64,000 nt of DNA, taken from positions 186,001 to 250,000 of the forward strand of contig NZ_JAHQZS010000003.1 of the NCBI RefSeq assembly GCF_019061145.1, written 5' to 3'. Below are positions 45,080 through 54,878 of this stretch, in pieces. Position 1 is the first letter of the stretch, and every line of letters begins with the position of its first letter. The notes under the pieces were generated by a model. That model ran no database searches and was not told the origin of the DNA. It was given only the letters and a program-made list of their open reading frames with translations. Both the position numbers and the translations under genes were made by a program. The stretch comes from Anianabacter salinae (GTDB lineage Bacteria > Pseudomonadota > Alphaproteobacteria > Rhodobacterales > Rhodobacteraceae).

Positions 45080-46762
45080 ATGGCAAACACGACATCCATG
45101 GAGGAATTCGAGGCCCTCTTGAACGAAAGCCTCGAAATCGACACGCCGGACGAAGGTTCGGTTGTCAAAGGCCGAGTCATCGCTGTCGAAGCGGGACAGG
45201 CCATCATCGACGTCGGCTACAAGATGGAAGGCCGCGTCGATCTCAAGGAATTCGCAAACCCCGGTGAGACGGCCGACATCAACGTCGGCGACGAAGTCGA
45301 GGTGTTCCTCGACCGTGTCGAGAACGCCCGCGGGGAAGCCGTCATCAGCCGTGACAAGGCCCGCCGCGAAGAAGCCTGGGACCGTCTGGAAACCGCCTAT
45401 GCAGGCGAAGCCCGCGTCGAAGGCGCGATCTTCGGCCGCGTCAAGGGTGGCTTCACGGTCGATCTGGGCGGCGCCGTGGCGTTTCTGCCCGGCTCTCAGG
45501 TCGATGTGCGCCCGGTGCGCGACGCAGGCCCCCTCATGGGTCTCAAGCAGCCGTTCCAGATCCTCAAGATGGACCGCCGCCGTGGCAACATCGTTGTCTC
45601 GCGCCGTGCAATTCTTGAAGAATCGCGCGCCGAACAGCGCGCCGAGGTCATCGGCAACCTGACCGAAGGCCAGGCGGTCGACGGCGTGGTCAAGAACATC
45701 ACCGAATATGGTGCGTTCGTGGACCTTGGCGGTGTCGACGGTCTGCTGCACGTCACCGACATGGCGTGGCGCCGCGTGAACCACCCGTCCGAGATCCTCG
45801 CCATCGGCGAGACGGTCAAGGTTCAGGTGATCAAGATCAACAAGGAAACCCACCGTATCTCGCTCGGCATGAAGCAGCTTCAGGCCGACCCGTGGGATGC
45901 CGTGGAAGCCAAGTTCCCGCTCGACTCGGTCCACACCGGCCGCGTCACGAACATCACCGACTACGGTGCGTTCGTGGAACTGGAGCCGGGCGTCGAAGGC
46001 CTGGTCCACGTCTCGGAAATGTCCTGGACCAAGAAGAACGTGCACCCCGGCAAGATCGTGTCGACTTCGCAGGAAGTCGAAGTCATGGTCCTTGAGATCG
46101 ACACCGCAAAGCGCCGCGTGTCGCTGGGTCTCAAGCAGACCATGCGCAACCCGTGGGAAGTCTTTGCGGAAACCCATCCGTCCGGCACCGAGGTCGAGGG
46201 CGAGGTCAAGAACATCACCGAATTCGGTCTGTTCATCGGTCTCGACAACGACATCGACGGCATGGTTCACCTGTCCGACCTGAGCTGGGACCAGCGCGGC
46301 GAAGAGGCGATCCAGGACTTCCGCAAGGGCGACGTGGTCAAGGCCGTCGTCACCGAGGTGGACGTCGAGAAAGAGCGCATCTCGCTTTCGGTCAAGGCGC
46401 TTGACGGCGACCCCTTTGCCGAAGCGGCGGATGGCGTGAAGCGCGGCTCGATCATCACGGTCACCGTGACGTCGATCGAAGAAGGCGGCATCGAGGTGGA
46501 ATACGAAGGCATGAAGTCCTTCATCCGCCGCTCCGACCTGTCGCGTGACCGGGCCGAGCAGCGCCCCGAGCGTTTCGGCGTCGGCGACAAGGTGGATGTC
46601 CGCGTGACCAACGTCGACATGAAGACCCGTCGTCTGGGTCTGTCGATCAAGGCGCGCGAGATCGCCGAAGAGAAAGAGGCGGTCCAGCAGTACGGTTCGT
46701 CCGACTCGGGCGCGTCGCTGGGCGACATCCTCGGCGCCGCTCTCAAGGGTGACGGCAAGTAA
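45080..46762 (+). CDS. rpsA: 30S ribosomal protein S1
   Basis: mRNA-binding ribosomal protein with six S1 domains, visible as repeated motifs such as GRVKGGFTVDLGGAVAF, VVKNITEYGAFVDLGGVDG, VTNITDYGAFVELEPGVEG and VKNITEFGLFIGLDNDIDG. 560 residues, the full alphaproteobacterial length. Start at 45080 (MANTTSMEEFEALLNES) matches the family; ATGs nine and eight codons upstream (MMKKEKRRH) are possible but unlikely. Confidence 0.97.
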   Translation: MANTTSMEEFEALLNESLEIDTPDEGSVVKGRVIAVEAGQAIIDVGYKMEGRVDLKEFANPGETADINVGDEVEVFLDRVENARGEAVISRDKARREEAWDRLETAYAGEARVEGAIFGRVKGGFTVDLGGAVAFLPGSQVDVRPVRDAGPLMGLKQPFQILKMDRRRGNIVVSRRAILEESRAEQRAEVIGNLTEGQAVDGVVKNITEYGAFVDLGGVDGLLHVTDMAWRRVNHPSEILAIGETVKVQVIKINKETHRISLGMKQLQADPWDAVEAKFPLDSVHTGRVTNITDYGAFVELEPGVEGLVHVSEMSWTKKNVHPGKIVSTSQEVEVMVLEIDTAKRRVSLGLKQTMRNPWEVFAETHPSGTEVEGEVKNITEFGLFIGLDNDIDGMVHLSDLSWDQRGEEAIQDFRKGDVVKAVVTEVDVEKERISLSVKALDGDPFAEAADGVKRGSIITVTVTSIEEGGIEVEYEGMKSFIRRSDLSRDRAEQRPERFGVGDKVDVRVTNVDMKTRRLGLSIKAREIAEEKEAVQQYGSSDSGASLGDILGAALKGDGK

Positions 46763-46787
46763 CGCAGTCCCGGTTTGGGACGACCAA

Positions 46788-46810
46788 TGGCCCCGCCCAA
46801 GGCGGGGCCA
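46788..46810 (+). terminator. intrinsic terminator of rpsA
   Basis: A 10-bp stem TGGCCCCGCC/GGCGGGGCCA with loop CAA, followed by TTTGTTTC. It begins 25 nt after the rpsA stop. Confidence 0.85.
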
Positions 46811-46968
46811 TTTGTTTCAGCGGGTGATTCGCAAATTGATCCTCCTTGGCGGCGTTCGGTGACGCTAGGTCACCCTGATGGCCGATTTTTGCGCCATTGA
46901 CCGCCGATCGGGCGCCAAATTCACAGCGCCCCTCTCCAAAATAGTTTCGGACGAATGATTTATTCTCC

Positions 46969-46974
46969 TATAAT
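46969..46974 (+). promoter_or_regulatory. candidate ihfB promoter (-10 TATAAT)
   Basis: A perfect TATAAT lies 52 nt before the ihfB start in an AT-rich patch, with TTTCGG 18 nt upstream as a poor -35. An inverted repeat GGTGAC-GCTAG-GTCACC at 46858-46874 lies further upstream and could be an operator. Confidence 0.5.
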
Positions 46975-47026
46975 GGCCGCTAGGTGAAAGCTGCCGGAGA
47001 TGCAGCAAGGGACAAGGGAGACCGCG

Positions 47027-47311
47027 ATGATCCGCTCTGAGCTGATCCAGAAAATCGCCGACGAGAACCCGCACCTGTATCAGCGTGATGTCGAGCGCAT
47101 CGTGAACACGATCTTCGAAGAGATCATCGATGCCATGGCGCGCGGCGACCGTGTCGAGTTGCGCGGCTTTGGCGCCTTCTCGGTCAAGAAGCGGGATGCG
47201 CGCACGGGCCGCAATCCGCGCACGGGCGAATCGGTGCATGTCGATGAAAAATGTGTTCCTTTCTTCAAGACCGGCAAGCTTCTGCGCGACCGGATGAACG
47301 GAAACGACTGA
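47027..47311 (+). CDS. ihfB: integration host factor, beta subunit
   Basis: DNA-bending nucleoid protein, heterodimer with IhfA. 94 residues of the HU/IHF fold: [41 protein letters not shown] and the beta-arm [10 protein letters not shown] whose Pro intercalates into DNA. The start at 47027 is the family N-terminus, with AAGGGAG upstream. Typical rpsA-ihfB-lapA order. Confidence 0.96.
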   Translation: MIRSELIQKIADENPHLYQRDVERIVNTIFEEIIDAMARGDRVELRGFGAFSVKKRDARTGRNPRTGESVHVDEKCVPFFKTGKLLRDRMNGND

Positions 47312-47324
47312 AAGACCATTTTTT

Positions 47325-47687
47325 ATGCGTTACCTGCGCTACGCCTTTCTGGGCACGCTTGCCGTCTGCCTGATCGTGGTCGCGCTCGCCAACAGCGCGC
47401 CTGTGACCCTGTGGCTGCTGCCGCAGGACATGGGCACGCTGATCGGCTTTGCGCCCAGTGTGACTGTTCCTCTTTTCGTGCCGATCTTCGGCGGCATCGT
47501 CGCGGGCCTGCTCATCGGTTTCGTCTGGGAATGGCTGCGCGAGCACCGGTTCCGGGCTCAGGCCACGCGTGAACGGCGCGAGCGCGAGAAACTTGAACGC
47601 GAGGTGCGCAAGGCGGGTTTGCGCGAAGAGGGCGGCGACGACGTGATCGCGCTTCTGGAGAATGCCCCGGCCCAGCGCCGCGCCTGA
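47325..47687 (+). CDS. lapA: LapA-domain membrane protein
   Basis: A 120-residue inner-membrane protein with two helices (about residues 5-25 and 48-68) and a charged, coiled-coil cytoplasmic tail ([20 protein letters not shown]). It matches the lipopolysaccharide assembly protein A domain (DUF1049), which helps control LpxC turnover in enterics. Here the tail is longer. Stop and trpF start share one base (TGATG). Confidence 0.85.
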   Translation: MRYLRYAFLGTLAVCLIVVALANSAPVTLWLLPQDMGTLIGFAPSVTVPLFVPIFGGIVAGLLIGFVWEWLREHRFRAQATRERREREKLEREVRKAGLREEGGDDVIALLENAPAQRRA

Positions 47688-48331
47688 TGTCTGACGTCCG
47701 GTTCAAGATCTGCGGGCTGACCTCGTCCGCCGATGTGGCGGCGTCGATTCTGGCAGGTGCGAGCTATGTCGGCTTTGTGTTCTTTCCCAAATCGCCCCGG
47801 CATCTCGAGCTTGAGGATGCCGTGCCGATGGTCAACGCGGTCCCTGCCGGTATTGCCAAGGTCGCGCTGACGGTCGATCCGACCGACGCGATGCTGGATC
47901 AGATGCTGGACCGCATGGGCATCGACATCCTGCAACTGCATGGCAGCGAAAGCCCGGACCGCGTGGCCGAAGTCAGCGCGCGCTTTGGCCTGCCGGTGAT
48001 GAAGGCCGTCGGCGTCGCGGATGAGGGCGACCTGCCCGCGCTGGACGCCTATGCGCGGGTGGCGGACCAGCTTCTGGTCGATGCAAAACCGGCGCGGGAT
48101 GCCATTCTGCCGGGCGGCAACGGTGTCGCCTTTGACTGGCGGCTGATCGCCGGGCGCCGTTGGCCGGTGCCGTGGATGCTGGCCGGAGGGTTGACGCCCG
48201 AGAATGCCGCCGAGGCGGTGCGCCTGACCGGTGCGCGGCAGCTTGACGTGTCGTCGGGGGTCGAGGCCGCGCCGGGCATCAAGGATGCCGCGAAGATCGC
48301 CGCGTTCGGCGCTGCGGTGCGCGCAATTTAA
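47687..48331 (+). CDS. trpF: phosphoribosylanthranilate isomerase
   Basis: Third step of tryptophan synthesis, a TIM-barrel isomerase of 214 residues. [11 protein letters not shown] holds the catalytic Cys9, and the phosphate-binding [14 protein letters not shown] and [10 protein letters not shown] stretches are intact, as is the [16 protein letters not shown]-terminus with the catalytic Asp nearby. Coupled to lapA; a small gene and a repeat separate it from trpB. Confidence 0.95.
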   Translation: MSDVRFKICGLTSSADVAASILAGASYVGFVFFPKSPRHLELEDAVPMVNAVPAGIAKVALTVDPTDAMLDQMLDRMGIDILQLHGSESPDRVAEVSARFGLPVMKAVGVADEGDLPALDAYARVADQLLVDAKPARDAILPGGNGVAFDWRLIAGRRWPVPWMLAGGLTPENAAEAVRLTGARQLDVSSGVEAAPGIKDAAKIAAFGAAVRAI

Positions 48332-48367
48332 CCGCCCGTTTACCAGGCCGCGACAACACTCGGGCGC

Positions 48368-48628
48368 ATGAGCTACACGCGCCACGCCATCCCGCCGCAA
48401 ACCCCCGACGACTGGTTTCGCCATCTGCTTGGCGCGCGTGCCGCGCTCGACGGCGGTGTCGTGCGGCGCAAGACCCGCGACATGGAGCGCATGGTGGGCC
48501 GCGCCCGTTTCGTGAAAGAGATCGAGCGGCGCGGATATACCGTGCTTGAGAATGCAGGCCAGTTGGTCATCTTCTGCAACTCCGAGCCGGTGGTCCTGCT
48601 GACAGGCCGCGGAGGCAGACTTTCCTAG
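48368..48628 (+). CDS. small conserved protein between trpF and trpB
   Basis: An 86-residue basic protein (MSYTRHAIPPQTPDDWFRHLLG, then RDMERMVGRARFVKEIERRGYTVLENAGQLVIFC). It has no membrane segment. It resembles the short genes often mislabelled as PRAI in this position in Roseobacters, but is not an isomerase. Its last codons and stop (RGGRLS) lie inside hairpin 1 of repeat copy 3. Confidence 0.6.
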   Translation: MSYTRHAIPPQTPDDWFRHLLGARAALDGGVVRRKTRDMERMVGRARFVKEIERRGYTVLENAGQLVIFCNSEPVVLLTGRGGRLS

Positions 48629-48662
48629 AAAGTCTGCGGGCAAATCCTCGATGAGGATTTGC
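48615..48662. repeat. double-hairpin intergenic repeat, copy 3
   Basis: First hairpin GCAGACTTTC/GAAAGTCTGC (48615-48637), second GCAAATCCTC/GAGGATTTGC (48640-48662), 10-bp perfect stems with 3-nt loops. The small gene's stop codon TAG (48626-48628) falls in the loop of hairpin 1, so the element supplies its C-terminus. Lies 78 bp before trpB. Confidence 0.8.
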
Positions 48663-48740
48663 GTTCAGGCCCTCGCGAGAGCCTGCTTTACCCTCGCCAT
48701 CCACGGGACTACATCTGCCTGATCCAAAGGGAGACGCGCC

Positions 48741-49970
48741 ATGCCCGACGACATTCTCAACAGCTTCATGACCGGCCCCGACGAAAAGGGCCGCTTCGGC
48801 GATTTCGGAGGGCGCTTTGTCTCCGAGACGTTGATGCCGCTGATCCTGGAACTGGAAGCCCAGTACGAGCATGCCAAGACCGACCAGAGCTTCTGGGACG
48901 AGATGCACTATCTGTGGACGCATTACGTCGGGCGCCCTTCGCCGCTGTATTTTGCGGAACGGCTGACCGAGCGTCTGGGCGGCGCCAAGGTCTACATGAA
49001 GCGCGACGAGCTGAACCACACCGGCGCGCACAAGATCAACAACGTGCTGGGCCAGATCATCCTGGCGCGCCGCATGGGCAAGTCGCGCATCATCGCAGAG
49101 ACCGGGGCAGGGCAGCACGGCGTCGCCACCGCCACCGTCTGCGCCAAGTTCGGCCTGCAATGCGTCGTCTACATGGGCGCGCATGACGTCGAGCGGCAGG
49201 CGCCCAACGTGTTCCGCATGAAGCTTCTGGGCGCCGAGGTGATCCCGGTGACCTCCGGGCGCGGGACGCTCAAGGACGCCATGAACGACGCGCTGCGCGA
49301 CTGGGTGACGAACGTGCGCGATACTTTCTACTGCATCGGCACGGTCGCGGGGCCGCACCCTTATCCCGCGATGGTGCGCGATTTCCAGTCGATCATCGGA
49401 CGGGAAGCCAAGGAACAGATGCAGGCCGCCGAGGGCCGTCTGCCGGACACGATCATCGCCGCCATCGGGGGCGGGTCGAACGCGATGGGTCTGTTCTATC
49501 CGTTCCTCGATGACACGACAGTCCGCATCATCGGTGTCGAGGCCGGGGGGCACGGCGTGAACGAGAAGATGGAGCATTGCGCCTCGCTGACCGGCGGTCG
49601 CCCCGGCGTGCTGCACGGCAACCGCACCTATCTGTTGCAGGACGACGACGGGCAGATTCTTGAGGGGCATTCGATCTCGGCGGGTCTCGACTATCCCGGC
49701 ATCGGGCCAGAGCATTCCTGGCTGCACGACATCGGCCGCGCGCAATACGTGTCGATCACCGACCGCGAGGCGCTGGAGGCCTTCACGCTGTGCTGCGAGA
49801 CCGAAGGGATCATTCCCGCGCTGGAACCAAGCCACGCGCTGGCCCATGTCGCCAAGATCGCGCCGGACCTGCCTGCCGATCACATCATCTGCATGAACAT
49901 GTGCGGACGCGGCGACAAGGACATCTTCACCGTCGCGCGGCACCTCGGCTTCGAGATGGGGAAATACTGA
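48741..49970 (+). CDS. trpB: tryptophan synthase, beta subunit
   Basis: Condenses indole with serine using PLP. 409 residues; [18 protein letters not shown] has the PLP lysine, [30 protein letters not shown] (phosphate loop) and [14 protein letters not shown] are all present. The ATG at 48741 follows GGGAG. trpA is not adjacent but 8 kb to the right on the other strand (57797). Confidence 0.97.
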   Translation: MPDDILNSFMTGPDEKGRFGDFGGRFVSETLMPLILELEAQYEHAKTDQSFWDEMHYLWTHYVGRPSPLYFAERLTERLGGAKVYMKRDELNHTGAHKINNVLGQIILARRMGKSRIIAETGAGQHGVATATVCAKFGLQCVVYMGAHDVERQAPNVFRMKLLGAEVIPVTSGRGTLKDAMNDALRDWVTNVRDTFYCIGTVAGPHPYPAMVRDFQSIIGREAKEQMQAAEGRLPDTIIAAIGGGSNAMGLFYPFLDDTTVRIIGVEAGGHGVNEKMEHCASLTGGRPGVLHGNRTYLLQDDDGQILEGHSISAGLDYPGIGPEHSWLHDIGRAQYVSITDREALEAFTLCCETEGIIPALEPSHALAHVAKIAPDLPADHIICMNMCGRGDKDIFTVARHLGFEMGKY

Positions 49971-49977
49971 TCGGGCC

Positions 49978-50005
49978 GCAGGGTTACGCCAGCGCGTGAC
50001 CCTGC
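49978..50005 (+). terminator. hairpin at the trpB/DUF2237 convergent junction
   Basis: A 12-pair stem with one G-U, GCAGGGTTACGC (49978-49989) with GCGTGACCCTGC (49994-50005) and a 4-nt loop, starts 8 nt after the trpB stop and overlaps the stop end of the convergent gene. Terminator-like but no T run. Confidence 0.55.
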
Positions 50006-50355
50006 AGCACCTCGATCGGGACAATCTCCAGCGCGCGCATGTGTGTCGCTGCAAGGTTGACGCTTGGCGCGCAGCCTTCGTCGTGCGCCTGCAGGAACCG
50101 CCCCGCGCAGAGGCACCAGTGATCGCCCGGTTTCAGCCCGGCAAAGCCGAACTCGGGGCGCGGCGTGGACAAATCGTTGCCGACATATTTCGAATAGGCG
50201 AGAAATTCCTCGGTCATCACGGCGCAGACGGTGTGGCTGCCCTGATCGGCGGCACAAGTGTCGCAAGCGCCGTTGCGGAAGAAGCCCGTCAGCGGATCGA
50301 GCGAGCAGGGCAGTAGAACGTCGCCTATGACGTTGAGGGATGCATCAGGTGTCAT
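49984..50355 (-). CDS. DUF2237 family protein
   Basis: A 123-residue protein with several conserved Cys (PCSLDPLTGFFRNGACDTC, HTVCAVMTEEFLAYSK, DHWCLCAGRFLQAHDEGCAP), the DUF2237 pattern. The Cys and His suggest metal binding, but the function is unknown. Cytoplasmic. 6 bp downstream of the DUF2332 gene on the same strand. Confidence 0.87.
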   Translation of the reverse strand: MTPDASLNVIGDVLLPCSLDPLTGFFRNGACDTCAADQGSHTVCAVMTEEFLAYSKYVGNDLSTPRPEFGFAGLKPGDHWCLCAGRFLQAHDEGCAPSVNLAATHMRALEIVPIEVLQGHALA

Positions 50356-50361
50356 GCGGAT

Positions 50362-51393
50362 TCAGATAGCAGCCGGGCCGGTCCAGTCCACCCAGCGCCC
50401 GTGGAAATCGGCGCGGCCCAGCGCCAGCGTGCGTCCGCCGGGCCAGAGCGTCAGGCTCAATCCCGCGCCGCGCTGATCGCCGTCCGCCTCCATGCTGATG
50501 CGGGCGAGCGGCCTGTCGGTGCCGTAGGAGTGCATTGCCGCCAGCGCTGCGGCACGCGTCGGTTCGGGGAAATACTGCCAGGCGACGGTGTGGACCACGA
50601 CCGCGCATTCGTCGCGCGCGGTGCCTTGCAAGGTTTTCGCCAGCCACGCCCCCGCGTCGCCCTGATCGACGGCAAGGTCGGTGCGCCTTGCCAGTGCCAG
50701 CGCCGCCTCGGTGCGGGCAAGGCGCTCGGGCTGGTCGGGCCAGAGGTAGGACAACAGCCTTTCGCGGTCGCTTGTCACGGTGGCCTGCACGGGGCGAAGA
50801 TCGACGCCCCGGCGCGAGGCCACGACAAGCTCGGCGGGGGGCGGTGCCTTGCCGGTCCAGTCGGGCACAAGCCGCACCTCGGCGTCCGCGGGTCCATACT
50901 GGCTATCCCCGGCCTGCACGCTGAAATGGTCCGCCAGCAGGTTCAGCCCGGCGCTCGCCCCCAGTTCATGAAGCGCAAGCGGCAGACCGTGCGCCGCCGC
51001 CACCAGATGCAGCGCCGGGATCATCGCGGCAGCACGGCGCACCTCGTTGGTCTGCGGCGGCGAGCGCACCCAGTCGGCCAGCGTCTCGGCGTGCAGGTCC
51101 AGCGCGGCGATCACCGCGGCCCACAGCGCGTCGTCGCCAGGGTCATGCGGCGGCCAGTGCGGCGCCAGCCCGGGATCGCCGCGCAGCACCAGCCGGTGCA
51201 GCACGCCGCAGAACCGCAGCGGCACCGAGTCGGCCATGTTCGACGGATCGCCGGGCCAGTCGAGGATCATGCGGCCCACCGCCGTGTCTCGGTCCAGCCT
51301 GTCCGCTGCCAGCGTGCAGAGCCGTGCGGTGAAGGGAGAGCCAAGCGCGGCGCAGGCGCGGGCCTGTGCCTCGAACGCCGCGCGGACGCTCAC
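50362..51393 (-). CDS. DUF2332 family protein
   Basis: A 343-residue protein with [23 protein letters not shown] at the N-terminus, [17 protein letters not shown] in the centre (a methyltransferase-like glycine-rich loop) and [16 protein letters not shown] near residue 270, typical of DUF2332. No function is known to me. The start is GTG at 51393, sharing a 4-base overlap with the pth stop, which fixes it. Followed by DUF2237. Confidence 0.85.
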   Translation of the reverse strand: MSVRAAFEAQARACAALGSPFTARLCTLAADRLDRDTAVGRMILDWPGDPSNMADSVPLRFCGVLHRLVLRGDPGLAPHWPPHDPGDDALWAAVIAALDLHAETLADWVRSPPQTNEVRRAAAMIPALHLVAAAHGLPLALHELGASAGLNLLADHFSVQAGDSQYGPADAEVRLVPDWTGKAPPPAELVVASRRGVDLRPVQATVTSDRERLLSYLWPDQPERLARTEAALALARRTDLAVDQGDAGAWLAKTLQGTARDECAVVVHTVAWQYFPEPTRAAALAAMHSYGTDRPLARISMEADGDQRGAGLSLTLWPGGRTLALGRADFHGRWVDWTGPAAI

Positions 51394-52076
51394 TTGAACC
51401 GGTCCATCAGTTTTTGCAGGGGCGAGCGGGCGTCGGGTTCCGGCTCTGGTGTCGGGGCCTCGGCCTTGGCGGCGGGCGCCTCGCCCTTCGGCTTGTCGCT
51501 CGATCGTGCGGGCGCGGTGCGCAACGCCACCGCGTTCATGAACTTGCCGCCGTCGCCATCCGCCAGCGCAGGCGCACCATCGGAAATTCCCCGGATCAGG
51601 TCGTCCAGCCAGTCCTCGTCGGCCTTGTGGAAATCGTGCAGCACGTAGTGTGCCACGAGGTCCTTGTGGCCGGGATGCCCGATGCCCAGCCGCACGCGGC
51701 GATACTCGGGGCCAAGATGTGCGTGGATCGATCGCAGCCCGTTGTGCCCCGCATGTCCGCCGCCGTCCTTGACCCGGCACTTGCCGGGGGCGAGGTCCAG
51801 CTCGTCATGGAACACGACGACGTCGTCCGCCGTCAGCTTGTAGAAGTTCACCGCGTCGATGACCGACTGGCCGGAATTGTTCATGTAGGTCTCGGGCTTG
51901 AGCAAGATCGCCTTGTCTGCGCCAAGCCGCCCCTCAGTCACCTGACCCTTGAACTTGCCGCGCCACGGCGCAAACCCGTGATCTGCCGCGATCCGGTCCA
52001 CCGCCATGAAGCCGATGTTGTGCCGGTTGCGCGCATATTTCGCGCCGGGATTGCCAAGGCCGACGAAAAGCCGCAT
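51390..52076 (-). CDS. pth: peptidyl-tRNA hydrolase
   Basis: Recycles peptidyl-tRNA dropped by ribosomes. 228 residues; the catalytic site [20 protein letters not shown] (Asn and His), [10 protein letters not shown] and [14 protein letters not shown] are intact. The last 40 residues form a Pro/Glu/Lys-rich tail ([20 protein letters not shown]), longer than in enterics. ATG at 52076; stop coupled to the DUF2332 gene. rplY, a common partner, is 0.8 kb away. Confidence 0.96.
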   Translation of the reverse strand: MRLFVGLGNPGAKYARNRHNIGFMAVDRIAADHGFAPWRGKFKGQVTEGRLGADKAILLKPETYMNNSGQSVIDAVNFYKLTADDVVVFHDELDLAPGKCRVKDGGGHAGHNGLRSIHAHLGPEYRRVRLGIGHPGHKDLVAHYVLHDFHKADEDWLDDLIRGISDGAPALADGDGGKFMNAVALRTAPARSSDKPKGEAPAAKAEAPTPEPEPDARSPLQKLMDRFK

Positions 52077-52151
52077 GGGATCGCTCCTTTGAAGCCGCGG
52101 GGCTGGCCCTTACATGACCGAGGTAGCGCGATTTTGCCAGAGGAGGGCACG

Positions 52152-52463
52152 ATGTACCTGACGATGAACCGCTTTCATGTGAAGCTGGGGCAGGAAGCGG
52201 CGTTCGAAGTGGTCTGGACCAGCCGCGACAGCCACCTCAAATCCGTGCCGGGCTTCATGGCGTTTCACTTGTTGAAGGGCCCGGAAAAGGATGGCTATCG
52301 CCTGTATGCGTCCCACACGGCATGGGAGACCGAGGCGCATTTTCAGGACTGGACGAAATCCGAAGCGTTCCGCGAGGCGCACAAGGGCGCGGGCGGCAAC
52401 AAGGACCTCTATCTGGGCCCGCCGGAGCTGGAGCTGTTCGAGACCGTGCAGGAGTTGCGGTGA
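52152..52463 (+). CDS. antibiotic-biosynthesis-monooxygenase-fold protein (HmoA/IsdG-like)
   Basis: A 103-residue dimeric ferredoxin-fold protein. MNRFHVKLGQEAAFEVVWTSRD and GFMAFHLLKGPEKDGYRLYASHTAWETEAHF match the ABM family; the W of HTAWE and the N-terminal Asn are like those of haem-degrading HmoA/IsdG. Haem degradation is possible, but small-molecule monooxygenase is the alternative. The ATG at 52152 has AGGAGGG upstream. Divergent from pth, followed by the Dabb gene. Confidence 0.83.
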   Translation: MYLTMNRFHVKLGQEAAFEVVWTSRDSHLKSVPGFMAFHLLKGPEKDGYRLYASHTAWETEAHFQDWTKSEAFREAHKGAGGNKDLYLGPPELELFETVQELR

Positions 52464-52497
52464 CGGGCGCGCGGAGCCTTTGGGGCGGGGCGGCGTC

Positions 52498-52824
52498 ATG
52501 ATCCGGCATATGGTGCTGGTCCGGTTCAAGCCGGACATCGCGGAGCAAGAGATTTCAGAGATCTTCGGCGCCTTGTCCGACCTGACGGACACGCTGCTGG
52601 GCGCGCGGGGCTTCACCGGCGGACGCTCGCAAAGCCCCGAACAGATCGAGCGCGGCTTCATGCATGCCTTCGTCATCGACTTCGACGCCTGGGCGGACCT
52701 GAAGACCTACGCCGAGCACCCCGAGCATCGTGCGCTTGGTGCGCGGATCGTCGACAGCGCAGTCGGCGGTGTGGAGGGGCTGATCGTTCTCGACATCGAG
52801 ACGCGTGAGCAGCGCGAAACCTGA
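52498..52824 (+). CDS. Dabb (stress-responsive A/B barrel) domain protein
   Basis: A 108-residue single-domain protein: MIRHMVLVRFKPDIAEQEI, GGRSQSPEQIERGFMHAFVIDF and YAEHPEHRALGARI are the Dabb signature. Members form dimeric barrels with varied or unknown roles. Start at 52498, 34 bp after the ABM-fold gene, likely one operon. Ends at a bidirectional terminator before rplY. Confidence 0.85.
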   Translation: MIRHMVLVRFKPDIAEQEISEIFGALSDLTDTLLGARGFTGGRSQSPEQIERGFMHAFVIDFDAWADLKTYAEHPEHRALGARIVDSAVGGVEGLIVLDIETREQRET

Positions 52825-52847
52825 GGAATTGTGCCGACCCCAAAGCA

Positions 52848-52874
52848 AAACGGGGCCCCGCCGGGGCCCCGTTT
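52848..52874. terminator. bidirectional terminator between the Dabb gene and rplY
   Basis: A 12-bp perfect stem AAACGGGGCCCC/GGGGCCCCGTTT with loop GCC, with A and T flanks, lies between convergent genes and can serve both strands. Confidence 0.85.
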
Positions 52875-52896
52875 CGCATCTGAGTGACCGAAGCGA

Positions 52897-53568
52897 TCAG
52901 TCCTCGGACTGCTCGCCGTCGGGCGGACCCATCTCGGAGGTGGGGACTTCGTCAGCCGCGACCTCATCCTCGTCCTCGTCGTTGGCCTGCGACGCAAGGC
53001 CGGACGGCGCCGAGATGTTCGCGATCACGAAGTCGCGGTCGATCGTCGCCTTGGCCCCTGCGGGCAGGTCCACCATCGAGATCGTCGCGGTGTCGCCGAT
53101 CTGCATCTTGGACACGTCCAGAATGATCTTTTCCGGAATGTCACCGGCAGTGACCATCAGTTCGACCTCGGGGCGGACCATCGTGAGAACGCCGCCCTTG
53201 CGCAGGCCCGGCGCGGTGTCTTCACCGACAACCTCGACTGGGATGTAGAGGTTGATCTTGGACGCGCGGCGCAGGCGCATGAAATCGACATGCGTCGGCA
53301 AGTCCTTGACCACGTCGCGCTGGACGCTGCGGCAGATGACGCGGACGTCTTCGTGACCGTCGACCTTGAGGTTGAACAGCGTCGCAAGGAAGCGGCCCGC
53401 CTTGAGGCGCTTGATCAGCACGTTGTAGGGAAGGTTGATCGGAAGCGGATCGACGCCCCCGCCGTAGACGATGCCTGGTACGAGGTTTTCACGGCGTGCT
53501 TGACGGGCGGCCCCCTTGCCTGTCCCCGAGCGCACCGTGGCGTGAAGATCCGGGATCTCACCTGCCAT
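52897..53568 (-). CDS. rplY: 50S ribosomal protein L25/general stress protein Ctc
   Basis: 5S rRNA-binding ribosomal protein of the longer L25/TL5/CTC type, 223 residues: an N-terminal L25 domain ([21 protein letters not shown]) and a C-terminal TL5 domain ([21 protein letters not shown]), then an acidic tail ([12 protein letters not shown]). Start at 53568 ([10 protein letters not shown]) is the family N-terminus. The pth gene, a frequent neighbour, is on the same strand nearby. Confidence 0.95.
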   Translation of the reverse strand: MAGEIPDLHATVRSGTGKGAARQARRENLVPGIVYGGGVDPLPINLPYNVLIKRLKAGRFLATLFNLKVDGHEDVRVICRSVQRDVVKDLPTHVDFMRLRRASKINLYIPVEVVGEDTAPGLRKGGVLTMVRPEVELMVTAGDIPEKIILDVSKMQIGDTATISMVDLPAGAKATIDRDFVIANISAPSGLASQANDEDEDEVAADEVPTSEMGPPDGEQSED

Positions 53569-53717
53569 GATGGGTACTCCTAAATTCATGGGTTCGGGCA
53601 TCCTCCAAGGGTGTATGCCCGTCTTTTCAGAGCGCCGCGTATAGTCCGAACAGGCCAGATTGGAAAGGGGTTTTTCGCCGGTTGCGGGCGGCGTGAAAGC
53701 CGGGTCATGTCTGCGCC

Positions 53718-54878
53718 ATGACTCGCCTGTCCCTCGATCTATCCCTCAGCCGCCAGACGCTGCCCGCCCTGTCCGCCATCGGCCTGTTCTGGGGCGCCTT
53801 TGCCGCGATGATCCCCGACATCAAGGCGGGGCTCGGCATGGGCGACGCCGCGTTCGGGTTTGCTATGCTGGCCGCCGCCGTGGGGGCGGTCGCGGCAATG
53901 TGGATGGCGCCCGTCGCCGACAAGGTGCTGGGCCGCGCGACACAGCCGCTGGCCGCGCTGGCCTCGGTTTTGTCCTTCGTCATGGTGGGCGCGGCGGGCA
54001 GCGTGCCGGTGTTCACTGCCGCCGTGCTGTGCGCGGGGGCCGCGACGGGCCTGCTGGACATTGCGACGAACCTGCGCATCGCGTCGGTCGAGGCGCGGGC
54101 GAACCGGTCGCTGATGAACCTCAACCATGCCGGATACTCGGTGATCTACGGCATCTGTGCGGCGGCGGTGGCGCTTCCGCGTGAGGTGGGGGTGGCGCCG
54201 GTCTGGGTGTTCGTCGGTGTCGGCGTGATCGTGACCGCGATGTCGGTCACGATGTGGATGCCTGCGGGCGATGCCGACGACGAAGGCACGGGATCGCGGT
54301 TCTGGTCCGGGTTCAACACCGTCGCCGTGCTGGCCGGAATCGTCACGCTGGTGGGCTTTCTGGCCGAGAACGCGACCGAGGGCTGGTCGGCGCTGCATGT
54401 GGAACGCACGCTGGGCGGCCGCGCCGCCGAGGGCGCGCTGGGGCCTGCGGTGCTGGGCTTTACCATGGGGGCGGGGCGGTTCATGGGGCATCTTCTGACG
54501 ATCCGCGGCGCCGAGATGCGGGTGATCGGAGTAGCGGCGGTCCTGTCGGCGACCGGCAGCCTGGTCGCGGCTGGCGCGCATGCGCCGTGGCTGGCCTATG
54601 TCGGCTTTGGCATTCTTGGTCTCGGCGTGTCGGTCACCGCGCCGCTGGCGCTGTCGCTGGCGGGACGGCTTGCGCCGCCCGGCCGCCGCGCGATCACCGT
54701 TTCGCGCTGCGCATTGCTGGGGTTCCTCGGTTTCTTCATCGGCCCGCCGCTGATGGGCTGGATGAGCGCCGCCGTGGGACTGCGTGCCGCCTATGTCGGC
54801 ATCGCGCTGTTGCTTCTAGCGATGCCTCTGGTGCTGGTGCCGCTGCGGGTCGCGGGCCTCAAAGCCAGTCGCCCATGA
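53718..54878 (+). CDS. major facilitator superfamily transporter
   Basis: A 386-residue protein with about twelve membrane helices and the MFS layout ([40 protein letters not shown] at the 2-3 loop, [27 protein letters not shown], second half from [18 protein letters not shown]). It resembles the sugar/drug efflux group with Gly-rich helices; substrate unknown. Its last 20 bp overlap the 3' end of the convergent lldD-like gene. Confidence 0.83.
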   Translation: MTRLSLDLSLSRQTLPALSAIGLFWGAFAAMIPDIKAGLGMGDAAFGFAMLAAAVGAVAAMWMAPVADKVLGRATQPLAALASVLSFVMVGAAGSVPVFTAAVLCAGAATGLLDIATNLRIASVEARANRSLMNLNHAGYSVIYGICAAAVALPREVGVAPVWVFVGVGVIVTAMSVTMWMPAGDADDEGTGSRFWSGFNTVAVLAGIVTLVGFLAENATEGWSALHVERTLGGRAAEGALGPAVLGFTMGAGRFMGHLLTIRGAEMRVIGVAAVLSATGSLVAAGAHAPWLAYVGFGILGLGVSVTAPLALSLAGRLAPPGRRAITVSRCALLGFLGFFIGPPLMGWMSAAVGLRAAYVGIALLLLAMPLVLVPLRVAGLKASRP

